The notes under the pieces are model-generated. The model saw only the letters and a list, made by a program, of their open reading frames with translations, was not told where the DNA came from and ran no database searches. Positions 45,497 to 57,131 of a DNA stretch of 64,000 nucleotides are shown here, piece by piece (the first letter of the stretch is position 1; each line of letters opens with the position of its first letter). Origin of the DNA: Anodontia alba. Lineage: Eukaryota > Mollusca > Bivalvia > Lucinida > Lucinidae. Where the stretch lies: the NCBI GenBank assembly GCA_964016985.1, contig OZ024833.1, positions 61,207,463 to 61,271,462 of the forward strand. The letters run 5' to 3'. The position numbers were made by a program, and so were the translations under genes.

Positions 45497-45774
45497 CATT
45501 ACGAAAACATGCCTATTCAAATATACTGAAACTTTTACCACCAAAAAATGAAAACTTTCAGATAAAAAATCCTGATATTTTTCTTACTTCTGCTCAAAAC
45601 ATAGATTGTGGGAACTCGTTTGAACCGCCTCGTCGAGGCGGTTCTAACGAGTAACCACAATCTATGTTTTGAGCAGAAATAAGAAAAATAATGCATACCC
45701 CTGTAAACCCCAGTTTTACTATATAAAAGTGGGGTTTAAGGAGGTCAAAATTTTATAGGCATGTTTTCGTGATG
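45497..45774 (+). mobile_element. Family A element
   Basis: 278 bp, intact ends; flanks C and T differ. Symmetric core CCTCGTCGAGG. Confidence 0.93.
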
Positions 45775-46316
45775 TTTTCAACATTCTTTGGTAAGCCATT
45801 TTTCGCTTGGCGTTTTATTCTAAACAAAAATGATTTTTTTTTCTGATTGAACATAATTTATCAGGAACCATTTATCTTTTCTGCTTCTGCGCTTTGTTAT
45901 CAAATATTTACTGTAAAATTAATTTTACGACCAAATATGGATCTGGCCTATGCAGTTACTATAGTAAATTGGATGTTTGGAAAGATTTTATTACGAGTTA
46001 TTGTTTTGCTTTTCTTCACTGATTTTAAAGAATTGACGTTCTGTAACAATATTGTGAAAATTTAATTCTTAACAAATTGAACTTGTTGAAGCCTGTATCA
46101 AATCTACCTGCTCTACCGATGTTTGCATAATTTGCAGCCAATTTCTATTGTGGGAAAAATGATTTTTTTTATTTATTTAAAACCACTGAATAGAATAAAA
46201 AAATTTTGTGCATATGTTTTTACGACAAAAGAATTTGCATTGAATAATGGCAAAATTTGCATATTTACTTCGTCTGTATAAAGCGCCACGCAAAAAAGAA
46301 AAAAACAACAAAAATA

Positions 46317-46351
<35 letters not shown>

Positions 46352-46674
46352 ATTCCATAAAAGACATTGAAAGCAGAGTAGTGGCCGTTCTCTCTCATAT
46401 ATATTTTTTTCATATCCGATTTCCTGCTCGGAGGAACTGTAATTAATTCAATACAGTGTGCATTACAGCTTCTGGGCAAATAACACCGCTTCGTCTTTGA
46501 GTAACAAAGGTTAATTCCACATTTTCCGAGATTTATCAAGATTCCATTTCTTACAGGAAAAGTACTCACATGGATTGACATAGTTTAAGGAAAAATCTAT
46601 ATAAAGGTCAGTGGCTGGCATATTAAGGTGACTGAATGGACTCGATAGATTTTGCTTTATTTTCATAAAAGGGA
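45775..46674. other. No gene recognised; poly(A) at 46316-46350
   Basis: AT-rich sequence with one long A-run. A 72-codon frame at 45847-46065 has no recognisable domain. Confidence 0.5.
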
Positions 46675-46850
46675 GAACTTTTGTGACTTCCTGTTTGCTT
46701 GCATGCACATAAAAACCTTTCTAAAATAGGGTCTACTCTGAAAGGAAAGAATTTGCTACCAAGGTTTTTCCTTTTATAGTAGACCCCTTTTCAGAAGAGA
46801 GGCAAAATAATTTTGATGGAGTTATTTCCCTTGAAAGCGTAGCCATTGCC
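46675..46850. repeat. Family T repeat, best copy
   Basis: ACTTTTGTGACTTCCTG, then GGGTCTACTCTGAAAGGAAA, GAATTTGCT, and the complementary TTCCTTTTATAGTAGACCCC, ending GAGTTATTTCCCTTGAAAGC. The inner stem GGGTCTACT/AGTAGACCC makes a hairpin. Confidence 0.65.
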
Positions 46851-47146
46851 CTTAAGATGTTGCGTGAAATTCGTCCTTGCTTTTATTTTCCGTTAACTGT
46901 TTATGTTTTGTTAAATGTGATGTCTCGACAGAAAATAAATTGAATTAAACAAGATGTCATTTGGCTTAATTTAGCTTCCTCTTTTACGTAATTTGAATGT
47001 AGATGTCCTTTTAAATGTGTTTACAGGTTTAAGAGGATTCAAGATGTATTTGGTTCTTAATAATTTTGTTCGTTCCTTATGGAGCCTTATGGTTGCTCGC
47101 TGTGGTGCTTTTTTCACGTTTTGTTCGTGTGTCGTCCTATTTATTA

Positions 47147-47451
47147 CAGACAACCCCCTTTATACCGACACTCGATACAACGACGATTCGTTATACTGAC
47201 AATTTGACTGTCACGAAACCGTCGCTTAAGAGGTGACAGTTAGTCACAAATTATGCAAGAATATTGTATTTAATACTTTATAGAAACATATGTTTTGGAT
47301 ATTTGTTAGAATCGCCTCGGTGAATAAATAAGAACAAAACAGTACATTTCTTACATAACAATCTGCTCATTAAGTATTCTGTACAACAGCAAATTCATTT
47401 AATGGCAACCTCTTTGGGAACAAATGCTGTCATTGTAACGAGGGTTCTCTG
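47147..47451 (+). mobile_element. Family D element, TA target
   Basis: TA at 47145-47146 and 47452-47453; ends CAGACAACCCCCTTTATACC and GTAACGAGGGTTCTCTG. The right half of the core is deleted after TAGAATCGCCTCGGTGA. Confidence 0.87.
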
Positions 47452-47527
47452 TATGTAGCAAGGTTTTGACAGAGAATATACGAACAGAGGGTGATCGCAG
47501 AGTTGTTTCTTGACTACGTCAAAATTA

Positions 47528-47868
47528 CACTGTAAAACCTCAGTGAGTCGAACAACGATACATGTAGCTGGTTTACCATTGCTGCTTCAAACTCGTTTTT
47601 GAATCCCTTGGAAACTGTTACGATAGCTCAAAAATAATATGGGATATTTTAGGGAAAATTTCTTATTTATGATGAAATGTATGTTGTGTGTACTTATAAG
47701 CAATTCTAATTACTCCACCCAACATACCATAGTTTTATAGAAGTTGAAAAAGACATCCCTAAATTATCCCCATTTGCCTTCTGACATGGCGCTATGATTA
47801 ACCCTCAGTGGCTCGAACTACCTATGTCTAGAACAAAATATGTTCGAGCCATGGAAGTTCGATTTTAC
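47528..47868 (+). mobile_element. Family B element, eroded
   Basis: CTGTAAAACCTCAGTGAGTC, GATATTTTAGGGA, damaged core (TACTTATAAGCAATTC), AAAAAGACATCCC, TGTTCGAGCCATGGAAGTTC. Confidence 0.75.
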
Positions 47869-47952
47869 TTACCTGCAAGGATAAAAAGATAATTAGCAAT
47901 TTACTTGTTTTAAGTTGAATAATCTACTTGCTAATGTGGCAACATGTTTTAA

Positions 47953-48158
47953 TCCTTTCAACCCTTAGCTGAGTTGGACTATTCCTGTGTTGAAGTTTGG
48001 CATGCCCAATGTTAAAACAGAGAGGGGGTGGGGGCGGGGGGGGGGAGGTGTCAACACAAAATCCAGAACAGAATGGCAAACAGTGTAGATCGAGACGGTT
48101 ATATTTGGATCTTCAGTGTTTGCGAAGGTATTTGGTTTGGTCGGCAGGGGTGAAAGGG
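47953..48158 (+). mobile_element. Family E element with TTAA on both sides
   Basis: TTAA at 47949-47952 and 48159-48162; ends TCCTTTCAACCCTTAG and CCCTTTCACCCCTGCCG (complement). Contains a 20-bp G-rich expansion at 48025-48045 and a core GCAAACAGTGTAGATC with a collapsed inner stem. Confidence 0.8.
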
Positions 48159-48169
48159 TTAAACGTCAT

Positions 48170-48410
48170 AAGGGGCCGCGCCATGCGAAAACGTGTCTTC
48201 GGGCATATGTGGACAGCAAAGGCCAAGATCAGCCTGCGCATGCGCGCAGTCTGATTAGGGCTTTTGTTATCCGCTAACAAAATCATTGGACACTAAAGAA
48301 TATATCAAAGAGCAAATGCCCGGATGAGACTTTGCGCATGCGTGGGATGGATTTGAATCAGTGCATTTTGCGCATGCTCGAAGACACATTTTCGCTTGGC
48401 GCCACCCATA
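48170..48410. mobile_element. Family J element
   Basis: GATCAGCCTGCGCATGCGCG, CAGTCTGATTAGGGC, TTGCGCATGCGTGGGATGG, ending GACACATTTTCGCTTGGCGC. Confidence 0.6.
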
Positions 48411-48829
48411 TACAGTTTTTCCTGTACGTAGTATTTATTATGCTTTTTTATGGAAAGTGAGTCAAGAATTACCAAAATTATTTAGATTAGTTGGTTGTCA
48501 ACGAAATCATCAAAATTAATTGTTATTAGCATTTTCTCGTGTATCACTAATATCCCAAGTTTATTCATTATACGGTAAATAATCTGATCTTTGTCATTAC
48601 GTTAACACATCTATGTAAAATGTATATTTAGCGATAGCCCTAGATAAGACAGTTTGTAACAAGAATCTCGACGTATTCTCTCGTTTCTAAAAAACAAAAT
48701 ATTTATTTATGTCGTGGACACCTATTAGAATCGCCTCAGGGAGGAGCTACTTATAAGTGTCGGCAGCATATTTTTTTCTTTGCTGAGAATAAAGACAGTG
48801 TCTGGATATCGCTATTATCTATAGCTTTG
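48411..48829. other. No clear feature; isolated core-like word
   Basis: TATTAGAATCGCCTCAGGGA at 48723 is half of the A/B/D core without recognisable arms. Confidence 0.45.
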
Positions 48830-49108
48830 CATTAGGAAAACATGCTTATTCAAATATATAGAAAATTTCACCTCCAAAAACTGAAAATGTTCAGATAAAA
48901 AACTCTTGTTATTTTTCATATTTCTTTTCAAAACATAGATTGTGGGTACTCGTTAGAACCGCTTCGAGGCGGTTCTAACGAGTACCCACAATCTATGTTT
49001 TTGAGCAGAAATAAGAAAAATAAAGTATACCCCTGTAAACCCAAGTTTTACTATATAAAAGTGTTTTTTTAAGGAGGTCAAATATTATATAGGCATGTTT
49101 TCATGATG
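48830..49108 (+). mobile_element. Family A element
   Basis: 279 bp, G on both flanks. Shares the GTGTTTTTTTAAGG distal-stem variant with 21467-21852, so the two belong to one subfamily. Confidence 0.92.
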
Positions 49109-49414
49109 GTGTGCCTTGGAAATCAGAAAGATTTTAATGACTACGCATATTGAGACAGATTCATGCAGTAAAAAGGTTGCTAGAAGTGAAAGTAAATACA
49201 GAGCTGATTTAAAACCTATTTTATTAACGAAATATATTGGAATGCCTTGCGGGGAAAGTGTAAGATTAAAGTAATGTGTTTGTTTTGAGTGTAATACAAA
49301 TGCGGATGTTATAAAGACTTAGACCGTCTATTAATACGCTTCCACTATATTCCTATATTCGTAACATGTTGATCGAATACGTTATTATCCGCAAATTGAT
49401 AAAACGTAACTTCG

Positions 49415-49870
49415 GACATGTGCGACCAACGAAGACTCAAACCATACTGCACATCTTGCTGGGATGGTTGGGCGAGGCAAAGGTGTCGTGTATCTTGCAT
49501 CACAGGGGCGTCCAACTGATATTGGCTTACAGTTGGGCAAGGCCTGCTATACTTGCAGCAGGTAAGGGTAAAGAGGGAATGTTTTTATTTCTTCTATTTC
49601 TTCACTTACATTCATTTTCCTCTTTCTCCCCTGTCCCTCTCTTTCATCTTCTCTATCTCTCTTCTCCCTTTCTCTGGGAGACGACACAAAATAACCTACA
49701 GGAGTTGACGTTTCGTTAAACCCAAATATAATCAGTCAGTCAAATCAGAATCTTTGTTGTCCGCATGAAGAAACGTTGCATCCTCGGCGATCCAGATTGC
49801 GCCCAGTGAAGATTCTTATCAGATTGCGTGAAATCGCAGGCTGATCTGAATCTTTGATGAGGACTATGAA
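49415..49870 (+). mobile_element. Family J element split by a SINE
   Basis: Left ACATGTGCGACCAACGAAGA; after the SINE, TCAGAATCTTTGTTGTCCGC, ATGAAGAAACGTTGCATCC and GATTGCGTGAAATCGCAGGC parallel the copy at 19600. Confidence 0.65.
49461..49734 (+). mobile_element. SINE, family of 3892 and 63410
   Basis: GGCAAAGG-type start with GTGTCGTGTATCTTGC, GATATTGGCTTACAG, CTTGCAGCAGGTAAGGG, a pyrimidine-rich middle and tail GTTTCGTTAAACCCAAATA. Target duplication not resolved. Confidence 0.82.
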
Positions 49871-50003
49871 TACGATGGTACATTTTCTGACGGTGCGGCG
49901 CTTGTATGGAATAATCAGATTTATAGCGCTCTCTAATTGGGTAAAACTTCGCGGTGTATTTATGTTCACGATGTTCATGGGTACCTTTGTTTTAAAAAAA
50001 GTA

Positions 50004-50346
50004 CATTGAACCCTCGTTACAATGACAGCATTTGTTCCCAAAGACGTTGCCATTAAAATGAATTTGCTGTCGTTAAGTCCTTAATAAGCAGAATGATATG
50101 TAAGTAAGGTCTTGTTTTATTCTCATTTCCTCATAGAACACGTGTTTTGAATATTTGTTAGAATCGCCTCACTGAGACGATTCTAACAAATATCCGAAAC
50201 ATATGTTTCTTTAAAGTATTAAATACGATATTCTTGATACTTTGTGACTAATTGTTACCTCTTATCAGAAGGTTTCATGACAGTCAAATTGTCATTATAT
50301 CGAAATTTATCGTTGTGTCGAGAGTCGGTATAAAGAGGGTTGTCTG
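50004..50346 (-). mobile_element. Family D element
   Basis: TA at 50002-50003 then CATTGAACCCTCGTTACAAT; opposite end CGGTATAAAGAGGGTTGTCTG. The core TTGTTAGAATCGCCTCACTG / AGACGATTCTAACAAATA has one mismatch at its tip. Confidence 0.85.
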
Positions 50347-50536
50347 AAGTATATAATGAATCGAGGAATGGCCGCACGCAACATAGCCTACCAATAGCAC
50401 CGAGCGGAAAAGTAAATAAACAACGACAGAGGTCACACATGTTACAGAGCAACGAAAGGCACAGCAACCGGCTTTTCTTTGCGAACCGATGAATGATAGT
50501 GCTAGACAGAACCCAACAAACACTCGGATCAGCGGC

Positions 50537-51352
50537 TTTTATATAGTAAAACTGGGGTTTACAGGGGTATACATTATTTTTCTTATTCCTGCTCAAAAAC
50601 AAAGATTGTGGGTACTCGTTAGAACCGCCTCGTCGAGGATCGAGTACCCACAATCTATGTTTTGAGCAGAAATATGAAAAATATTTATATAGTAAAACTA
50701 GGGTTTACAAGGGTATACATTATTTTTCTTATTCCTGCTCAAAAACATAGATTGTGGGTACTCGTTAGAACCGCCTCGTCGAGGATCGAGTACCCACAAT
50801 CTATGTTTTGAGCAGAAATATGAAAAATATTTATATAGTAAAACTGGGGTTTACAGGGGTATACATTATTTTTCTTATTCCTGCTCAAAAACATAGATTG
50901 TGGGTACTCGTTAGAACCGCCTCGCCGAGGCGGTTCTATCGAGTACCCACAATCAATGTTTAGAGCAGAAATATGAAAAATATTTATATAGCAAAACTGG
51001 GGTTTACAGGGGTATACATTATTTTTCTTATTTCTGCTCAAAAACATAGATTGTGGGTACTCGTTAGAACCGCCTCGCCGAGGCGGACTATCGAGTACCA
51101 CAAACTATGTTTTGAGCAGAAATATGAAAAATATTTATATAGTTAAACTGGGGTATACAGGGTGTAGACATTATTTTACTTATTTCTGCTCAAAAACATA
51201 GATTGTGGGTACTCGTTAGAACCGGTTCTGACGAGTACCCACACTCTATGTTTTGAGCAGATATATGAAAAATATCAGAATTTTAATCTGAAAACTTTCA
51301 GTTTTTGGTGGTGAACTTGTCACTGTATTTGAATAGGCGTGTTTTAGTAATG
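50537..51352 (-). mobile_element. Family A element with five-fold tandem core
   Basis: Units begin ATATAG at 50541, 50687, 50833, 50986 and 51137 (146, 146, 153, 151 bp). Each runs from the TATATAGTAAAACT stem through GGGGTATACATT and the core to GAAAAATATTT. Units 1 and 2 share a deletion (CGTCGAGGATCGAGTACCC). Only the last unit continues into the normal AT-rich arm and terminal GTTTTAGTAATG; the opposite terminus is missing. Confidence 0.93.
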
Positions 51353-51494
51353 TGGTCTAATATAGATTTATGAAGAATGCTGGCTGGGTCGTTACAGGGT
51401 AAATACATTTGTACAATCGCGGTTTTCAAACGTCTATGAATTTCTTCAAAATAGTAAAGCCGCACATAGTATCCAAGTGGAATTACAAAATTTA

Positions 51495-51677
51495 CGCTTA
51501 GTACTCTGGGTACGTTTGTGAAACTTTCACAAGACGCCATTTTGAAATATTTTTCTTATTTTCCCCAAGAAATAGGATGCGACAGTTCAAACAAATACAT
51601 ACAATGTCAAATCCTGTTTTCTGAAAAAAAAAAGAAAAGAAAAACACTATCAGTTAATCGTCAGAGAGTGGTTAAGG
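51495..51677 (+). mobile_element. Family F element
   Basis: TTTA then CGCTTAGTACTCTGGGTAC; right end AGAGAGTGGTTAAGG and TTAA at 51678-51681. Centre eroded to TAGGATGCGACAGTTC / AATCCTGTTTTCTG. Confidence 0.72.
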
Positions 51678-52145
51678 TTAAATCAATTTGTAGCAGGCCA
51701 GTTGTCATTTTGACATCTTGAAACATACCGATTTTTTCTTTGAATTTCCGTACAATGAACGCATTCAACAAACATAGCTCTAGATAGGAACATTATCTCC
51801 TGACAATCACATGTACTAGGTACTCATTGTAATAGTATCGACTAAACATAAGTTTCATACGAATCGGCTCACCAGGTGTAGTTTGTTTCGCGTTGAAACA
51901 AGAACCATACGAATATTTTGGACGAAAACAATATTGATTCGTCTGGAGCTATGACACATTTATTTTTTCTGTATAAACATTTATTTATAAGTCTGGCTGA
52001 ATCTTACCTAAATTTGTCTGTTTACCAGAAGGGTTGCAAATCAATCAAGTAGTCCTAACAAATTAAAGTTTATCCTCCCAAAGTTATTACTTGTCTACTT
52101 TTCAACATCACAGGAACTGCTCCTTGCTACTTAATAACGCTTTAA

Positions 52146-52349
52146 CTCTTTCGGTGTCAAATTTATGACGACATTTGTCGTCTGCTTTTTTATTGTAACA
52201 AACCATCGTTTGGAAAGACGTTTATATGTAAAGTTGAAAGACTGAATGCCAAACAACGTTGATCCAGATGAGACGGCTCATTGAGCCGTCTCATCTGGAT
52301 CTATGCTGTTTGCAAAAGTATCTTATGATCGCCTGTGGCAGTGAAAGAG
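52146..52349 (+). mobile_element. Family E element, complete, TTAA both sides
   Basis: TTAA at 52142-52145 and 52350-52353; ends CTCTTTCGGTG and CTCTTTCACTGCC (complement). Perfect core GATCCAGATGAGACGGCTCA | TTGAGCCGTCTCATCTGG. Confidence 0.87.
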
Positions 52350-52546
52350 TTAAGCATGATGGGTACAACTTTCGTCAGAAGAGAGCTCAAATCAGTCAAT
52401 TTTTCCCACGTAATTTGACATGGCATTATATTGTCTTTTAAGACGACACTTTGTTTGAAATTTCAGCCCATTTTCTTGTTTCTCGGAAATAGTAACGGAA
52501 AACATGACAAAATTTGTAGTTTGCTGAATTTGTTCAGAAAGTTTAA

Positions 52547-52768
52547 CCCATTTATGCCTAGTGAATTCTTCTACCTTAACTCTTTGGACAGGTCCATTAC
52601 GTATATAAGGGATGTCTGCTAAGCTTTTATTATAACTATATTTTGTAGAAATTTCTAAACTTAATGCAAACAGTGTAGATCCTGATCAGATGCCGCATTC
52701 TGCGGCGTCTGATCTGGGTCTACACTGTATGCCAAAGCCCCTTTTATGGGACCCCATGCTTAAATGGT
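52547..52768 (+). mobile_element. Family E element, complete, TTAA both sides
   Basis: TTAA at 52543-52546 and 52769-52772; ends CCCATTTATGCCTAG and CCATTTAAGCATGGGG (complement). Core GTGTAGATCCTGATCAGATG, CCGCATTCTGCGG. Lies 197 bp from the preceding E copy, which has different ends. Confidence 0.87.
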
Positions 52769-52919
52769 TTAAGAAATACACAATGTAACACTACAGTAAG
52801 TAGAGTAACTGATAATGCATTATGAAGCTAATTTTAAGAAAAATGTTTTTTTTTTTTTTCTGTCCATTCAAGAAAATATGGCAACTTTTGATGAACAGTA
52901 TCTCCAACACAAGGCATCC

Positions 52920-53200
52920 CATCACGAAAACATGCCTACATAATTTTGACCCCTTCAAACCCCACTTTTATATAGTAAAACTGGGGTTTACGGGGGTATA
53001 CATTAGTTTTCTTATTTCTGCTCAAAAACATAGATTATGGGTACTTGTTAGAACCGCCTCGGGGAGGCGGTTCTTACGAGTACCCACAATCTATGTTTTG
53101 AGAAGAAATATGAAAAAAATATTAGAGTTTTTGATCTGAAAATTTTCAGGTTTTGGAGTTGAAATTTTCTATATATTTGAACAGACGTGTTTTCGTAATG
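52920..53200 (-). mobile_element. Family A element
   Basis: 281 bp; flanks C and T differ. Core tip GCCTCGGGGAGGC; arms otherwise intact. Confidence 0.92.
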
Positions 53201-53479
53201 TGGCTTTTTCTAGGATTTTCTAATATATGAATTCAAGAAAAAGAGCGCACAGTCTTTACGAGGTCAGTCATACTGTAAACCCGTGTATGAAACAGGTTTA
53301 CGTTGTCAGGCCGTCTTTTCTTGGAGTTCTATTCATTGTGTATTACATCATCCAACTACTTACATTGGTTTTCCTACCGACTTAAAATATCCTGCTACAT
53401 CTTCATTCATTCAGATAGGCGAATATTTAACTAAGCATATTCATGTTTTAACCAAAATGTTGCCTTTTTCTGATGTCTC

Positions 53480-53560
53480 CACAAAACATATGTTGTGGTA
53501 ATCATTAGAAGCGCCTTGCAGATGTGCTTCTAATGAGTACCCATAAGATGAGTTTGTACA
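53480..53560. repeat. Family B-like core remnant
   Basis: GTAATCATTAGAAGCGCCTT and GTGCTTCTAATGAGTACCC pair as a hairpin without recognisable outer arms. Confidence 0.6.
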
Positions 53561-53617
53561 GACACCAGACAAATATTACTCATGATACCCCTGGTAATAA
53601 CTACAGCTTCACATATC

Positions 53618-53895
53618 TATCACGAAAACATACCTATACAATGTTGACCCCCTTAAACCCCACTTTTATACAGTTAAACTGAGGTTTACAGGGGTATACA
53701 TTTTTTTCTTATTTCTGCTCAGAAACATAGATTGTGGGTACTCGTTAGACCCGCCTCGCCGAGGCGGTTCTAACGAGTATCCACAATCTATGTTTTGAGC
53801 AGAAATATGAAAAATATCAGACTTTTTATCTGAAATTTTTCATTTGTTTGGTGGTAAAATTTTCAGTATATTTAAATAGGCTTGTTTTCGTAATG
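53618..53895 (-). mobile_element. Family A element
   Basis: First base mutated (TATCACGAAAACATACC); C on both flanks; terminal GTTTTCGTAATG. Confidence 0.92.
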
Positions 53896-53987
53896 CGTAG
53901 CATTTCAACCATATATTACACTAGGATAGAGTTATGTATTTATAAAGTTGCTGGAATCAGGAAAAAGCTGGTTTAAAAACTGCTAAA

Positions 53988-54266
53988 CATCACGAAAACA
54001 TGCCTATAAAATTTTGACCCCCTTAAAACCCCACTTTTATATAGTAAAACTGGGGTTTACAGGGGTATGCACTATTTTTCTTATTTCTGCTCAAAACATA
54101 GATTGTGGGTACACGTTAGAACCGCCTCATCGAGGCGGTTCTAACGAGTACCCACAATCTATGTTTTGAGGAGAAGTATGAAAAATTTCAGGATTTTTTG
54201 TCTGAAAATTTTCATTTTTTGGTGGTAAAATTTTCAGTATATTTGAATAGGCGTGTTTTCGTAATG
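53988..54266 (-). mobile_element. Family A element
   Basis: 279 bp, A on both flanks, symmetric core CCTCATCGAGG. Confidence 0.94.
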
Positions 54267-54495
54267 ATTCCAATAAAGCCACCCTATAATGTAGACCCCT
54301 TCATGCCATTTGACTGTACGAGAGACCATAGGGGTACATTTGGCTTAAGGACTCTCAGAAAGATTTTCGCTAGACCTTTAATCATGTTAATAAAGAATCA
54401 CTTATGAAAAAATGTGAAATGAAATGTACAAATATAATATGTGACAGGAAATGTACAACTGCAGCGTTAATGTGCTAGTGGGTAGATTAAATATA

Positions 54496-54775
54496 CATTA
54501 CGAAAACATGCCTATTCAAATATACTGAAAATTTTTACCAACAAAAAATGTAAAATTTTCAGATAAAAAATTCTAACATTTTGCTTATTTCTGCTCAAAA
54601 CATCGATTGTGGGTACTCGTTAGAACCGCCTCGATGAGGCGGTTCTAACGCGTACTCACAATCGATGTTTTGAGCAGAAATAAGAAAAATAATGTTTACC
54701 CCTGAAAACCCCAGTTATACTATACAAACGTGGGGTTTAAGGGAGACAAAATTATATAGGCATGTTTTCGTGATG
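54496..54775 (+). mobile_element. Family A element
   Basis: 280 bp, A on both flanks. Both hairpin arms carry the same change (ACATCGATTG / CAATCGATGT), a paired substitution. Confidence 0.94.
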
Positions 54776-55464
54776 AAAACTCTACCTTTAATGAGATAGA
54801 AGATCACTTATGATACTGTGTGAAATAAAATGTACAACCTACTCTTTAAAGTGATAAAGGATCACGTATGAACTATGTGAAATGGAATGTAAAACTATAA
54901 GACACCCTGCCCAAAACTCAGTTGCTTTTGAATATATTCAGGACTTCCTAAGTCTGGCACAACTGATGATTTTTATTCCATATTTGACGCACGAATGATC
55001 GACAGTACCCAAAAGAAAACAGACTGTAGACTTCAATCAAATATAGAAACGTATTTATGTACAGATTTGAATTGCGCACACACAGATAAAAAGTTTTCAG
55101 TTTGAAGCATGAATACATGTATAAGGCATTTACTTGTTACACAACTGGCTGCAACACGACACTACAAATATTCAGGGGACTAGATGTACTTGGAAGGTTC
55201 TGTAAAGAGGGGTCCATTCGAAATAAAATCACTTTACAAGTACGAAAATTGCAGACTCAGTTCTATTCAGTATTTTTATGAACAGTAATGCGACGTGTAG
55301 TATGATTTTATTCAGACTGCGGAAAATAGGATGAGCTCCAACATGAAAACATGCTATTAATTTTGCCACCCTTTTCACTTACACGACGGCGAGTCTGACA
55401 GCAAACTAAGACGGCCCAATCTTAAAGTGTTTAGACGCTTCTGTATGAACTTACCGAAACTTTT
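54776..55464. other. No gene; T-like words near 55185-55240
   Basis: ATTCAGGGGACTAGATGTAC and AGAGGGGTCCATTCG recall family T. The rest is unplaced. Confidence 0.45.
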
Positions 55465-55880
55465 GCTTGATGTCTTCTTTATGAACGTACCTAAACCTTT
55501 TCTAGAAGGCTTAGTCATGAACTTACCTAAATCTTTTCTAGAAGGCTTCTTCATGAACTTGCCTAAACCTTTTCTAGAAGGTTAGCCATGAACTTACCTA
55601 AACCTTTTCTAGAAGGTTATCCATGAACTTACCTAAATCTTTTCTAGAAGGCTTCTTCATGAACTTGCCTAAACCTTTCCTAGAAGGCTTCTTCTTGAGC
55701 ATGCCTAAACCTTTACTAGAAGGCTTAGTCATGAATTTACCTAAAACTATTCTAGGGGGCTTAGTCACGAACTTACCTAACCTTTTCTAGAAGGCTCATT
55801 AATAAATTTACCCAAACCTATTCTAGAGGGTGTGCTCTTTGTTTCCAAAGGCAATCTTTTTTGACGTTTATTTAGTCATA
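55465..55880 (+). repeat. 36-bp minisatellite, left block
   Basis: About 11 units of roughly CATGAACTTACCTAAACC, TTTTCTAGAAGGCTTATT; some units are shortened. Same orientation as the block at 58103-58900 on the far side of the reverse transcriptase relic. Confidence 0.9.
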
Positions 55881-55897
55881 TATTTACCTAAAAAAAG

Positions 55898-56410
55898 GTA
55901 AGAGAAAAGTCCAGGAAGTGCCACAATCACAAACCGCAGCCCTTCCCAGACACCAAGAGGAAGAGGAAACCGACAAATCTAGACAAGCACAAATCGAACA
56001 AACGTACGAAAAGCACTAAGATTAGCTCTCTCTACCCCAAGCGAGGTAATCGCAACGCTAAAAGGACTGAAAAACACAAGAACAAAATCACATAAGGTAA
56101 GACATAAAACAAATCGCCTCCTAGAATAAACCACAAAGAAACAAAGAGTAAAAAAGGGAAGAGAAAATTCCAGGGAGTGCCACAATCACAAACCGTAGCC
56201 CTTCCCAGACCCCAAGAGGAAGAGGAAACCGACAAATCTAAACAAGCACAAACCGAACAAACGTACGAAAAGCACTAAGATTAGCTCTCTCTTCCCCAAG
56301 CGAGGTAATCGCAATACTAAAAGGACTGAAAAACACAAGAACAAAATGACACACGGGAATACATACAACAAATCGCCTCGTAGAATAAACCACAAAGCAA
56401 CAAAGAGTAA
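55898..56410 (-). repeat. Two 259-bp direct repeats
   Basis: Units begin near 55901 and 56160 (CCAGGAAGTGCCACAATC and CCAGGGAGTGCCACAATC at 55911 and 56170) and continue through CTCTACCCCAAGCGAGGTAA and CACAAGAACAAAATSACA. On the minus strand they follow the 3' region of the reverse transcriptase relic. Confidence 0.88.
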
Positions 56411-57130
56411 GACTAACACCGGGACCACCGCCTTAGAACGGTCGGGAGAGCAAACCACCGGGGGGTTTAAAGCACTTTTACAGCTAGCTTACTTCACCCT
56501 GGGTCCCGATGCTACTCTTAATACAGAAATTACATAAAAATTCGGTTCGCATAAAGGCTCCCAACTCAGTCAATGCATCAAAGCGAAAACATAAAAATAA
56601 ATTAATCACTATAATAAACAAAGACAAGTACTCATGGCTAATTCTACTGTATGCCAGAGTAAATGAAAACCAATAGTTGAACCACGGCGGGCCAAGCCAA
56701 AGACATATCGTCAAGCCCCAACCCACTGGTTAAAGTTTTACGAAGAGGCCGTTATTAAGTCTGAGGCCCGAATTAAGACTAACACCGGGACCACCGCCTT
56801 AGAACGGTCAGTAGAGTAAACCACCGAGGGGTGGGGTGGTGGGAGGGGGGGGGGGGGGGTGTTAAAGCACTTTTACAGCTAGCCAACTTCACTCTGGTCC
56901 CAATGCTACTCTTAATACAGAGATACATAAAAATTCGGTTCGCATAAAGGCTCCCAACTCAGTCAATGCATCAAAGCGAAAACATTAAAATCAAATTAAT
57001 CACTATAATAAACAAAGATGAGTACTCACGGCTAATTCTACTGTTTGCCGGAGCAAATGAAAGCCAATAGTTGAACCACGGCAGGCCAAACCAAAGACAT
57101 ATCGTCAAACCCCAACCCAGTGGTTAAAGT
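56411..57130 (-). repeat. Two ~366-bp direct repeats, 3' region of retroelement
   Basis: GACTAACACCGGGACCACCG occurs at 56411 and 56777; both units run through AAATTCGGTTCGCATAAAGG and TATCGTCAARCCCCAACCCA to GTTTTACGAAGAGGCCGT. The second unit has an added G-run (56838-56860). They lie directly downstream of the reverse transcriptase stop codon on the minus strand, so they are probably duplicated 3' untranslated sequence. Confidence 0.85.
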
Positions 57131-57131
57131 T

